A stretch of DNA of 64,000 bases from an uncultured Flammeovirgaceae bacterium (GCA_913045135.1 CAJWQD010000003.1:1-64000), one strand, 5' to 3'; positions 27,816 through 36,223 are shown, counted from the stretch's first letter. Made by a program: numbers and translations. The notes: generated by a model not told the origin, from the sequence alone.

Positions 27816-30001
27816 TGATAATGATATGTAAAATTGATTTGAGTAATCTCATGTTGCCTTTTATTGTGCTATTGGTATTGTCATGCAATCAATCCAGTGA
27901 GCCAATTGTCATTGCTACGTTTGATCATTCCCTGGAGAACTGGATAAAGGAAGGAAAAGCATTTGGTGAGGGGCCGGTAAAGGAAACTATGGGATATTAT
28001 GGTGAGGCACATCTCTCAAGTCTCAATGAGCTCAATGAGCCATCCACTGGTAGACTGACCTCTCTGGAATTTAGAATAGAAAGAAATTACATACATTTTC
28101 TGCTTGGTGCCCGTGAGATAGATTTCATGAATGAAAAAGGTGACATGTCCATTGAGTTACTTCTAAATGGCGAGGTAGTAAGATCAAAAAAGCCCGAAGA
28201 ATTTCACGCTATGTTTCATGCTGGTTGGAATGTCTCAGAATTTAAAGGTGAGATGGTTCAAATAAGTGTAATGGATGAGGACGATCGACCTTTTGTTTAT
28301 ATCGATGTGGATCATATTGTACAGAATAATATTCCTTTAGAGGGTATTGTGACAGAGCGTATCATTGAGATGAGTTCAGGTACCATTAATATTCCTATCA
28401 AGGAAAATGCGCCTAGGTATTATTTTGAGATTTATGCTAATGGTGAGTTAATTAGAGCCTTTGATGCTTCCCTCGCAACAACTGATGATATTGATTTCTG
28501 GGTGAAACATGATATGTATGAATGGTCTGGAGAGCATGTTAAAATAAGAACTTATCAATACTTTGAAAATAAGTCAAAGATACTTGATAACCTTGTTGTT
28601 AGTGATGGTCTTATAGATTCTGATAATTTGTACAAGGAAAATCTCAGACCCCAATTTCATTTTACTGCCAAGCGAGGCTGGCTTAATGATCCTAATGGAC
28701 TAGTCTTTCATCAAGGTGAGTATCACTTGTTTTATCAGTCTAATCCTTATGGAAATGATTATGGTAGAAATGATTATAATAAGACATGGGGCCATGCGGT
28801 TAGCGAGGATCTGGTTCATTGGAAGGAATTGCCTGCAGCCATCAATCCCGATCATCTTGGGTCGATTTATTCAGGCTCGGCTATTATCGATCATAACAAC
28901 AGCACAGGATTCGGATTACAGCAAAATCTTGCGTTGGTTGCGCTTTACACATCAGCTGGAACTCGCAACCGCTGGTCTTTGGGGGAACCTTTTACCCAGT
29001 CGGTTGCATATAGTCTGGACAATGGAAGAACCTTCACCAAGTATGACGGTAATCCAGTATTTGAAAATATGGGATATATCAACAGAGATCCAAAAGTATT
29101 TTGGTATGAGGCGGGTCAGCATTGGGTGATTGTGTTGTATTTGGATCATGGGGCATTCGTATTTTTCACTTCTGATGATCTCAAAGAATGGAAACAACAA
29201 AGTACTATTCAAATTGAGGATCTTGGTATCTCGGAGGTGTCTGCATTTGAAGACTGTCCCGAACTTTTTGAATTGCCAATTGACGGAAATCCAGAAAACA
29301 CAAAATGGGTATTGTATGCTGGATCAGGTGATTATGTTTTAGGTGATTTTGATGGTAAAAAATTTATTCCTAAAACAGGATTGCTAAAATATAACCACGG
29401 TGATTGTTTCTATGCCTCACAGACTTTTAATAACGTCCCACTGGAAGATGGTCGCAGGATTCAAATGGCGTGGGGCATAGTAGACTTTCCAGAGATGCCA
29501 TTTAATCAGATGATGACATTTCCTGTCTCATTGACCTTAAGAAGTACAACGAACGGGGTAAGGATGTTTGCAAATCCAGTGAATGAAATTGAGAAACTGT
29601 ATAACTCAATGAAATCATATACTGACATTTATTCTCAACCAGGTGAGAATTTACTTGTGGGCTTTAATAGTGGCTTATATGATATATCGATGGACGTATT
29701 ATCAAGTTCACAGGGTAACATTATATTCGAGGCTAATGGAAGAGAAATCAACTTCGATTTAGATCTGCAAACGATCGCCAGCGAAGATTTGGAGATTAAT
29801 TATCAAATCAAAGATGCTGAAATGAATATTCGTTTATTGGTCGACATAAAGTCCATTGAATTGTACCTGAATGATGGTGAAATTTATATACCTTTAAGAA
29901 TTGATGGCAAAATCGAGTTAGAGTCGATTTCACTGACATCAGATTCGCCTGTAAATATTCAGGAATTGAAAATAAGAACTCTTCGATCAATATGGAACTA
30001 A
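27815..30001 (+). CDS. GH32 fructosidase-like lipoprotein with extra N-terminal domain
   Basis: 728 residues. Lipobox Cys24 (LVLSCNQSSE). Residues about 30-265 form an added beta-rich region with two glycan-binding-like halves; the GH32 propeller starts near 280 (RPQFHFTAKRGWLNDPNGL). Nucleophile Asp292 (WLNDPNG) and transition-state Asp425 (NRDPKVFW) are intact. The acid/base region reads AFEDCPELFEL: Asp480 directly precedes Cys-Pro, with Glu479 one residue earlier, unlike the usual Glu-Cys-Pro. The typical SGSAIID, TKWVLYAGSG and RIQMAWG segments are present. Likely role: removal of fructose from fructan or sucrose-like ends at the outer membrane. The start overlaps the previous stop by one base. 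Confidence 0.9.
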   Translation: MIMICKIDLSNLMLPFIVLLVLSCNQSSEPIVIATFDHSLENWIKEGKAFGEGPVKETMGYYGEAHLSSLNELNEPSTGRLTSLEFRIERNYIHFLLGAREIDFMNEKGDMSIELLLNGEVVRSKKPEEFHAMFHAGWNVSEFKGEMVQISVMDEDDRPFVYIDVDHIVQNNIPLEGIVTERIIEMSSGTINIPIKENAPRYYFEIYANGELIRAFDASLATTDDIDFWVKHDMYEWSGEHVKIRTYQYFENKSKILDNLVVSDGLIDSDNLYKENLRPQFHFTAKRGWLNDPNGLVFHQGEYHLFYQSNPYGNDYGRNDYNKTWGHAVSEDLVHWKELPAAINPDHLGSIYSGSAIIDHNNSTGFGLQQNLALVALYTSAGTRNRWSLGEPFTQSVAYSLDNGRTFTKYDGNPVFENMGYINRDPKVFWYEAGQHWVIVLYLDHGAFVFFTSDDLKEWKQQSTIQIEDLGISEVSAFEDCPELFELPIDGNPENTKWVLYAGSGDYVLGDFDGKKFIPKTGLLKYNHGDCFYASQTFNNVPLEDGRRIQMAWGIVDFPEMPFNQMMTFPVSLTLRSTTNGVRMFANPVNEIEKLYNSMKSYTDIYSQPGENLLVGFNSGLYDISMDVLSSSQGNIIFEANGREINFDLDLQTIASEDLEINYQIKDAEMNIRLLVDIKSIELYLNDGEIYIPLRIDGKIELESISLTSDSPVNIQELKIRTLRSIWN

Positions 30002-30029
30002 AATTCACGATGTCAGAAAAAAAAAAGTT

Positions 30030-30446
30030 ATGAAATCAAAATTCATTATTTTATTCATCTTGATTACTATATTTGCTAGTTGTGATCAAGAAAAAAAACA
30101 GGAAGTAGAAGCAGTGACTAAACGTGTTGGTATGGTGATAAAGCTAAAAGAAGAAAATCTAGCAGAATATAGAAAGCTTCATTTAGACGGTAATACTGGA
30201 GTCCGAGATCTGCTCATTAAATATAATTTACATAATTTTTCCATCTTCCTTACTCAACTTGAAGATGGTAATTATTACGAATTTGGCTATTACGAGTATA
30301 CAGGTGACGATTTTGATAATGACATGAGGGCGCTTTCAGAAGAACCTCGAAATATTGAATGGTTAAAGATTTGTAATCCGATGCAGGAGCCGATAGGAGA
30401 AGCTAAGGGTTGGAAGGAAATGGAAACGGTTTACTTTAATCCATAA
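30030..30446 (+). CDS. L-rhamnose mutarotase-like (DUF718) lipoprotein
   Basis: 138 residues; the C-terminal ~105 match the whole RhaM fold: VGMVIKLKEENLAEYRKLH, HNFSIFLTQLEDGNYYEFGYYEY, DDFDNDMRALSE and WLKICNPMQEPI. RhaM enzymes interconvert alpha and beta anomers of L-rhamnose or related 6-deoxy sugars. Unlike cytoplasmic RhaM, this one has a lipoprotein signal with Cys18 (TIFASCDQE), so it works in the periplasm or at the surface. It is the last intact gene of the enzyme block, 28 bases after GH32. With a GH95 enzyme upstream, L-fucose or L-galactose is a reasonable substrate (inference). Confidence 0.85.
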   Translation: MKSKFIILFILITIFASCDQEKKQEVEAVTKRVGMVIKLKEENLAEYRKLHLDGNTGVRDLLIKYNLHNFSIFLTQLEDGNYYEFGYYEYTGDDFDNDMRALSEEPRNIEWLKICNPMQEPIGEAKGWKEMETVYFNP

Positions 30447-30469
30447 GAGTCTATAATAAATCACTCAGA

Positions 30470-30604
30470 ATGATTATTAAGATCATCCTTAAATGCTGTA
30501 AAGGTTATGAGTCATTAGTTGTGGTGATTTGTTATGTAAGTGTTGTATTTGCTCAAAAACCATTTCAACCTTTTAATTTGATATCCGATAAAATTAAGGG
30601 ATAG
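30470..30604 (+). pseudogene. 44-codon stub of a secreted protein
   Basis: A short frame beginning MIIKIILKCCKG, a hydrophobic signal-like core and an AQ cleavage site (VVFAQKPFQPFNLIS), then a stop. The signal peptide and only about 15 mature residues remain, which looks like the 5' remnant of a larger secreted or enzyme gene once attached to the PUL. It is 23 bases after the mutarotase gene and before a good terminator. A genuine tiny secreted peptide is the alternative. Confidence 0.4.
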
Positions 30605-30657
30605 GACGATATTTTACTTCGAGTAATTAGCATAGCGAGGCTTGTTGATGAAAACAT

Positions 30658-30696
30658 AAAAAAAGGACTCCAATCTATTTTATTCGGTCCTTTTTT
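30658..30696. terminator. Bidirectional intrinsic terminator closing the PUL
   Basis: An A-run with GGAC (30658-30668) faces GTCC with a T6 run (30687-30696): perfect 10-bp pairing AAAAAAGGAC/GTCCTTTTTT over an 18-base loop, with A- and T-tracts on both sides. It would stop + strand PUL transcripts and also - strand reading from the pseudogene at 30727-31410. Confidence 0.75.
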
Positions 30697-30726
30697 AAGG
30701 TGAGGTAATTAGTTTATTACCAATTT

Positions 30727-31410
30727 TTAATTGTAGATTTTTAAATCTCTGACTATGTAATCTCTTACATTTTCGGTTTCACCTCTTTCACCAGGAAGTT
30801 TAATGAAATCACTTTGACTTTGAAGTTTATTTAGAATTATCATATGAACATGATCATCCTTGTCTGAAACACCTACCCAATGAGTTGCTCCATTAGGATA
30901 ATTAATATCATAAGTTCTGAAACCCACCCATCGTTTCTCTAATCCTTTTTTGAATTTCTTGACAATTTTATTGTGTACTATTTTGAATTGATTTGGATCA
31001 TCAATTTTAATATCCCAGATATGTGTCTACTCATAATTTTCGTTGGTCCCCTATGGTCTGCTAAAAGCTCCGACACAATATGATTCTCCCCACTCTTCGA
31101 TGTAATTATTCATTTGACTCCACCAAAGGTTTGCTTTCTCTTGAACATTTGTTCATCCCCAAAGATCTTGTCCTATTGGCCAGTATCATATCAGTCGATG
31201 TGTAATACCATTATCACAGCTTTTTCTATTACTTTGAACTCCAAAACCTCCATTAGGTTTCACATCTGTACAAAAGGTTTCAAAGGCAGTTCTAATATCA
31301 CTTTTAGAGAAATCTTTCACTTTGATCACTTAAACATTAAAAACTATTGTCTGAGCTAAAGGCATAGTAGCGAATAGTGAGTTAATTATTAACAAAATTA
31401 TTTTTTCCAT
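30727..31410 (-). pseudogene. Secreted protein gene inactivated by five in-frame stops
   Basis: Read from ATG at 31410, one continuous frame of 228 codons runs to the stop at 30727 with no frameshift, but is cut by five internal stops (TAA once, TGA twice, TAG twice; after codons about 26, 79, 90, 121 and 129). A signal peptide (MEKIILLIINSLFA..., ending PLAQ) and coherent sequence such as KDFSKSDIRTAFETF, KANLWWSQMNNYIEEWGE and THIWDIKIDDPNQFK show this was a real ~228-residue secreted protein. The family is not known to me; the part from 30927 is still open (66 codons). All three stop codons occur, so a changed code is excluded. Confidence 0.8.
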
Positions 31411-31573
31411 TTTTATTAATTTTTTTTAATAAAGTTTTTTCCGAATACAAAAAATACTTTTTTTTAAAATTGTAATATTTGAATATAAAAAACACTTAAA
31501 ATTTTTTCACGGCCTAAGTCGAAATAGAAATCAATTTCTGGTCTATTAATTCAACAAAAAGTTATTCTCATCT

Positions 31574-32230
31574 TTAATCTAGGTCATCTACCGAACAGTT
31601 GATAAAATTAGGTTTGGGTTTTATCCAAGCTATTGCATCTCTGCTGAAGTTTTCACAATCTGAAACATTACTCACGTCCCAAGAATCAATATCTTGGTTA
31701 AAAGATTGCGCACCTGCAAACATACTGTTCATGTTTGTAATATTGCTTACATCCCAAAAACTAATATTTTGGTTAAAACCATCAGTTAAATAAAACATAT
31801 GGGATGTATTGGTTACATTACTCAAGTCCCAAGAGCTAATGTCCTGATTAAAATAGGGGAAAGATCTTCTGGTAAAATTGATATAACTCAAATTAGTAAT
31901 TCTCGTGGTCACAACGTACTTCATATCTTCATTATTCAGCACCATTTCGTATAAAATTACTGAATCAACAACCACATAGCTAAATTCACCTAATTCATAT
32001 GATTCCCCGATTATAGCATTACTCGAAGCTTTAATTGTAACACCATTTTCGGCTAAGTAAATAGGTGGTTTTTTAGTTCTAATAATTGCATTTCCATCTG
32101 ATGAATCAGCATTAGCAATTTTAGTATTATCATCTGTAAAAGGATCTATACTTTCTTGCCCACAATTAGTGAAAACTACAACAGAATAGATGATACTTAA
32201 TAATATGAAGTCTTTGATGTGATTTTTGAT
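31574..32230 (-). pseudogene. BspA-like (DUF285) repeat lipoprotein, start codon apparently lost
   Basis: An open frame of 218 codons ending at 31574. Its natural beginning is xKNHIKDFILLSIIYSVVVFTNCGQES, a lipoprotein signal with lipobox Cys, but the first codon reads ATC (32230-32228) instead of ATG, and a TAA lies three codons upstream. The next usable start is GTG at 31975, far inside. The C-terminal half has three ~25-residue DUF285 repeats (FNQDISSWDLSNVTN, FNQNISFWDVSNITN, FNQDIDSWDVSNVSD), as in BspA-type surface proteins. Either a single base change silenced it or a non-standard start is used. It lies next to another pseudogene, favouring decay. Confidence 0.7.
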
Positions 32231-32722
32231 GGTTAATTATTGTTAGTGACCAAAATTAATAAAACTTTTGACCCCCGATGAATTCTTTTAATCCTAAGGT
32301 ATTGCTATTGTCCAATTTAATTATTTTTAAAAAGTTCTCAACTATGACAAAATTAAAAAGTTTTCAATAAGAAAAAGTACAGATAAATTGGGGTATTTTT
32401 GCTATTGTTGTAATCAGGGATGAGATACACAAGTCAAAGGAAGCGGGAGGGATTTGTGATGTTGATGATCGTGAGGCCTTTGGATAATTATTTCATTAAT
32501 GATTTTAAAATTTTGCTTTAACCCATCTCTTGATAGATTTCATTCATCCTTTAATTTTTCATCATCCGTGATACATACTGTTTCAATACATAGTAAAAAA
32601 ATAATTTATTGTAATTTTAATCTCTTTATCTTCGGAGCAGCATTAGAATTATAAATACTTTTTATTTAGTCTAAGGGTTTCTTTTTTTTTTGCATAATCA
32701 ACTTATTTTTACATACTGTTTT
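32231..32722. other. Non-coding stretch between the BspA-like gene and tRNA-Leu
   Basis: 492 A/T-rich bases. The longest frame is only 34 codons (MRYTSQRKREGF... from about 32419) and resembles nothing known. The ~80 bases before the tRNA should hold its promoter, but I cannot point to convincing boxes. No repeats were found. Confidence 0.4.
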
Positions 32723-32808
32723 GCGCACGTGACGGAACTGGTAGACGTGCTAGGTTGAGGGCCTAGTGGCTAATTATGGCCGTGGAGGTTCGATTCCTCT
32801 CGTGCGCA
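32723..32808 (+). tRNA. tRNA-Leu (anticodon GAG)
   Basis: An 86-base cloverleaf. The acceptor arm GCGCACG pairs with CGTGCGC; the D-arm has GGTAGAC, the anticodon stem CTAGG/CCTAG frames the loop TTGAGGG (anticodon GAG), a long variable arm follows (class II tRNA), and the T-loop is GGTTCGATTCC. The discriminator is A. CCA is not encoded. Confidence 0.95.
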
Positions 32809-32815
32809 CTCCCCA

Positions 32816-32850
32816 GGCTTTGGAAAACACTTTTTTTCCAAGGCCTTTTT
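32816..32850 (+). terminator. Terminator of the tRNA-Leu(GAG) transcript
   Basis: A 12-bp stem with a single G-T pair (32816-32827 with 32834-32845), a short loop and T5 lie 8 bases past the tRNA and 13 bases before the M42 peptidase start. It may allow partial read-through into that gene. Confidence 0.65.
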
Positions 32851-32862
32851 AAATTTCAGAAT

Positions 32863-33915
32863 ATGAAAATGAATATACCCCTTTTAAAAAAGTTGTGTGA
32901 GACCCCAGGTACTTCCGGTTTTGAGTCTCAAATAAGAGACGTTATTGAAAAAGAAATACGGTCTTATTGCGATGAGATTTCTATTGACAATATGGGCAAT
33001 TTGATTGCATTGGTAAAAGCAAAAAAAAGAGTGTCCCCGAAGAAAATTATGCTAGCTGCCCATATGGATGAAATTGGCTTTATGGTAACAAATATCGATG
33101 ATAATGGCTTTATTCGATTTCACACGTTGGGAGGATTCGATCCTAAAACTCTCACCGCCCAACGTGTGGTGATCCATGGTCAGAAGTCAGTGATCGGAGT
33201 TATGGGTTCGAAACCTATTCATTTAATGAAGTCGGAAGAACGAAAAAAGGAGTTGCAAATAGAAGATTTCTTTATTGATACTGGGATGTCCGTAGCAGAG
33301 GTAAAAAAAATCATAGCTGTAGGTGATCCCATTACTAGAGAAAGAGAATTGATTGAAATGGGAAATTGCATAAATTGTAAATCGTTAGATAATAGAATAT
33401 CAGTTTATGTATTGATTGAGGTGCTTAAGCAATTAAATGAACCTCAAATAGATGTTTATGTCATATTTACAGTTCAAGAAGAGTTAGGATTGCGGGGTGC
33501 CCAAGTTGCATCACATTACATTGATCCAGATTTTGGATTGGCCATAGATACAACCATTGCATTTGATTTGCCAGGGTCACAAGATCATGAGAAAATAACA
33601 TCACTTGGGAGTGGACCTGCAATCAAAATTATGGATGCTTCTACAATCTGTGATCCTAGAATGGTAAAGTATTTGAAACAAACGGCTAATGAGGCTGCGA
33701 TAAATTGGCAACCCGAGGTTCTTACAGCAGGAGGAACTGACACTGCAAGATTACAACGGACTGGTAAACATGGGGCTATCGCAGGGGCTGTTTCTATTCC
33801 TACGCGTCATTTGCATCAAGTAATAGAAATGTCAAACAAAGAAGATGTTCTCAATACCATTTTACTAATCAATCAATTTCTTATAAAAATAACCAGTTTC
33901 AATTGGAATAGATAA
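32863..33915 (+). CDS. M42-family aminopeptidase (FrvX/glutamyl aminopeptidase type)
   Basis: 350 residues, cytoplasmic dinuclear-metal aminopeptidase. The start at 32863 (MKMNIPLLKKLCETPGTSGFE) matches the family; an earlier in-frame start at 32776 would lie inside the tRNA. Metal-site motifs are visible: AAHMDEIGFMV, the bridging Asp in SLDNRISVYVL, the catalytic Glu pair in FTVQEELGLRGAQ, AIDTT and the C-terminal RHLHQVIEM. Members form tetrahedral 12-mers that trim peptides released by other proteases. It stands alone, converging with the UPF0114 gene. Confidence 0.92.
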   Translation: MKMNIPLLKKLCETPGTSGFESQIRDVIEKEIRSYCDEISIDNMGNLIALVKAKKRVSPKKIMLAAHMDEIGFMVTNIDDNGFIRFHTLGGFDPKTLTAQRVVIHGQKSVIGVMGSKPIHLMKSEERKKELQIEDFFIDTGMSVAEVKKIIAVGDPITRERELIEMGNCINCKSLDNRISVYVLIEVLKQLNEPQIDVYVIFTVQEELGLRGAQVASHYIDPDFGLAIDTTIAFDLPGSQDHEKITSLGSGPAIKIMDASTICDPRMVKYLKQTANEAAINWQPEVLTAGGTDTARLQRTGKHGAIAGAVSIPTRHLHQVIEMSNKEDVLNTILLINQFLIKITSFNWNR

Positions 33916-33947
33916 GCCAAGTTTATTGATTTTGGATTGACTTTTTT

Positions 33948-34574
33948 TTATTCGTCAAAATCATATTTAAGCAGATTCTGATCTTCTCTATCCTTTTTCG
34001 CCATCTTCGATTTGATCCTATTCTTCTCATGTGCATAGCCATGTGTTATTTTTTCCGTTTGAGCTAATAATAATGCAGATAAAATGAAGATTATATGAAT
34101 GATTATTTCAATAATGATTCCCTCACTGCTCACCTTGGTTGCAGCCTCTCTGTAATCAACAAAAGTCTTTAAAAGTTGAACACCTGTAATAGAGGCAAGT
34201 GAAGTTGCCAATTTTATTTTTAATTGTCCTGCATCTAAGTTATTTAACCAAAGGGGTTTGTCCTCATGTAAATCGACCTCCATGCGGCTCGTAAATATTG
34301 AGTATCCACCAATGGTTACAATGACTAAAAGGTTCATTACCATTGAGATGTCTACAAGGTTCAAAACACTAAGCATCATCTCAGTTTCTTGCCATGGACC
34401 CGATTTTGAACCAACTGGTTGGTTCAAAAGTCTTGTAAACATGTTGTAGAGTTCGTGAAAAAACACATATAGATAAATGAATGATCCAAAAATCAATCCA
34501 CCGTACATAGGAGCTTGAACCCAGCGGCTCCAAAACATGAATCCTTCAAATAGGTTTTCTAATTTTTTTGACAT
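33948..34574 (-). CDS. UPF0114 (YqhA-like) inner membrane protein
   Basis: 208 residues with about four membrane helices (about 20-45, 70-95, 120-140 and 150-170) and a charged C-terminal tail rich in Lys and Asp. FEGFMFWSRWVQAPMYGGLI near the start, MVMNLLVIVTIGGYSIFTSR in the middle and the QLKIKLATSLASITGVQLLK stretch match UPF0114/YqhA. Function is unknown in the family. It is a single gene with its own upstream region; the M42 gene converges on it with 32 bases between the stops. Confidence 0.85.
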   Translation of the reverse strand: MSKKLENLFEGFMFWSRWVQAPMYGGLIFGSFIYLYVFFHELYNMFTRLLNQPVGSKSGPWQETEMMLSVLNLVDISMVMNLLVIVTIGGYSIFTSRMEVDLHEDKPLWLNNLDAGQLKIKLATSLASITGVQLLKTFVDYREAATKVSSEGIIIEIIIHIIFILSALLLAQTEKITHGYAHEKNRIKSKMAKKDREDQNLLKYDFDE

Positions 34575-34805
34575 AAATACAAATGATGTACTAAATTCTG
34601 TGGAAAGATAGACAAATTATTTTTTAATGATTTCAGTTTAGAATATTAATGAGTCGAAAAAAGGAGGATCAATTTACAGGAGTTATTTTAACATATTTTA
34701 TTGGGTGTATTTCTTTATTCATTTGTTTATTGAAAAATAAAGAAAATTATAGATAGTAATTGTTTGGGTTGGCATGATATTTAGATATTTTTACGGTACT
34801 CAAAT

Positions 34806-34887
34806 GCCAAAGTGGCGGAATTGGTAGACGCGCACGACTCAAAATCGTGTTCTTTCGAGAGTGAGGGTTCGATTCCCTCCTTTGGTA
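34806..34887 (+). tRNA. tRNA-Leu (anticodon CAA)
   Basis: An 82-base class II cloverleaf. The acceptor GCCAAAG pairs with CTTTGGT (G-T closing pair), the D-arm has GGTAGAC, the anticodon stem CACGA/TCGTG holds the loop CTCAAAA (anticodon CAA), a variable arm and a GGTTCGATTCC T-arm follow; discriminator A. CCA is not encoded. Short reading frames across it on the other strand are artefacts. Confidence 0.93.
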
Positions 34888-35362
34888 CAATAAGGACTTC
34901 TTTAGTTGCAAGCTTTTTGTAGATTCTCGATTCAATAGTTATAATCCTTTTTAAGTGAACCGCAACAGTCATCGATCATCACTATCGTAACCATTTAAAA
35001 TAAGTAGTAGTAATTGGGTAATCTTTGTGAATAGCAGTTCCGTAGATATGGGAATATCAGCTTCAGGGTCTTCGCTGATTTCTAACCTATCATTGGATAT
35101 TAATTATAGAATATGTTACACAATTTCTATAATTAAGAATTTTGCGGTGCTCAAGTTATTCTTAGAAAGTTGACGATCTTTATTTCTCCAAATGCATTAA
35201 GAACAGAAAAATGCTATGTGTGTGGTATATTATTTGATTTTGATTTTTGTTAGAATAATAGTTTAATAACCTCATTGTCAATAATTTAATTTTTTATTTT
35301 TTAAACAGATTACAAAAATTAATGACTTTTTTTTCTTGAATCCAGACACATAGTTTTCAATA
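34888..35362. other. Non-coding stretch after tRNA-Leu(CAA)
   Basis: 475 A/T-rich bases with no credible gene on either strand. The only structure I see is the 12-bp palindrome at 35100-35136. No terminator is obvious just after the tRNA. Confidence 0.4.
35100..35136. repeat. Perfect 12-bp AT-rich inverted repeat
   Basis: Arms TTAATTATAGAA (35100-35111) and TTCTATAATTAA (35125-35136) with a 13-base loop, in the middle of an intergenic region. There is no T-run after either arm, so a classical terminator is unlikely; an operator or RNA hairpin is possible. A 12-bp perfect match is notable even at high A/T. Confidence 0.45.
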
Positions 35363-36142
35363 TTATGATTCAATGTTGAAATTTATATAAACAGTAGCAT
35401 CCATGCGAATTCCTAAAAGTTCTGAGGCACGTCCCATATTAATGCCAATCTGTAGGACTTTTTCTGAATTAAAAAAAATAAAACACTCTCCGGGTTCGAC
35501 TTCATCATAGCCTTCATGCAATCGATCAAAAATCTCTCTACCTATTTGTACTTGGAAGGAGCTGTTTCCATTAATTTTTTGAATTTCAAGATAATCTTTA
35601 TGCTTAATATTGGTAATTAAGTTGCCATAGTGATCGATGTGAATGACATGGCCTACTATGTTTTTTTTTGTTATTTTAGCAATTCGGTTCATTAGTTGGA
35701 GATGATCTGTTATGATCTTTCCTATGTACTTTAGATCACCTCCCATGGCTAAGTCTTTTACTGCTTGACTCACCTTTTTCGGACAATTGTTTTCTGGATT
35801 TATCGCGCAAATTTCGACGACTAGAGTAGGGTTTTCATCGCTAATAATACTGAAAATACCAGAATCTGTACCGATGAAATGATGTCCTTCAAGTGTCATT
35901 CCAATCCATCTGTTTTTTAGACTTCTAGAAGAATTCATAGCCACGAAATGGACGGTTCCTATCGGAAATTTTTTAAAAACATTACGTAATATATAACCCC
36001 CATGACTAATATCAGATAAATTAATTTCATGACTGATATCAACTATTGTTAACTGGTAGTTTAGTTTTAGTAAGATTCCTTTTGTAGCTGCTACATAATG
36101 GTCCTCTAATCCATAATCAGACATAAAAGTGATTAGAGCCAT
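35363..36142 (-). CDS. SAM hydroxide adenosyltransferase (DUF62 family)
   Basis: 259 residues. The N-terminal ITFMSDYGLEDHYVAATKG, NLSDISHGGYILRNVFKKFPIGTVHFVAMN, the GTDSGIFS core, the HIDHYGNLITNI stretch and the C-terminal beta barrel match the PF01887 family, which hydrolyses S-adenosylmethionine to adenosine and methionine and is related to fluorinases. It is cytoplasmic. The start at 36142 is the only good one. It is divergent from phoH with 81 bases between the starts, so the two probably share a promoter region. Its physiological purpose is unclear in the family. Confidence 0.9.
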   Translation of the reverse strand: MALITFMSDYGLEDHYVAATKGILLKLNYQLTIVDISHEINLSDISHGGYILRNVFKKFPIGTVHFVAMNSSRSLKNRWIGMTLEGHHFIGTDSGIFSIISDENPTLVVEICAINPENNCPKKVSQAVKDLAMGGDLKYIGKIITDHLQLMNRIAKITKKNIVGHVIHIDHYGNLITNIKHKDYLEIQKINGNSSFQVQIGREIFDRLHEGYDEVEPGECFIFFNSEKVLQIGINMGRASELLGIRMDATVYINFNIES

Positions 36143-36223
36143 GTTTGAAAAAAATATTTGTTTATTTTGTTATAAATATATTATTGTAAAAATAGGCAAA
36201 GTCAATTTTAAAAGATACTTCAA

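Noticed and set aside
1488-30446. Fructan-only utilisation locus
   Set aside because: Two GH32 genes alone would suggest it, but GH95, two GH3 genes, a deacylase-like gene and missing fructokinase argue for a more complex substrate.
30727-30927. 66-codon open frame as an independent gene
   Set aside because: It is the open tail of a longer frame whose upstream part continues the same protein beyond nonsense codons.
30727-31410. Stop codon reassignment or selenocysteine/pyrrolysine use
   Set aside because: TAA, TAG and TGA all occur in the same frame and neighbouring genes use them as ordinary stops.
32776-32862. Longer M42 peptidase start
   Set aside because: It begins inside tRNA-Leu(GAG) and crosses its terminator.
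34747-34972. Two small - strand frames reading through tRNA-Leu(CAA)
   Set aside because: They are reading frames across a tRNA gene, with no protein-like conservation.
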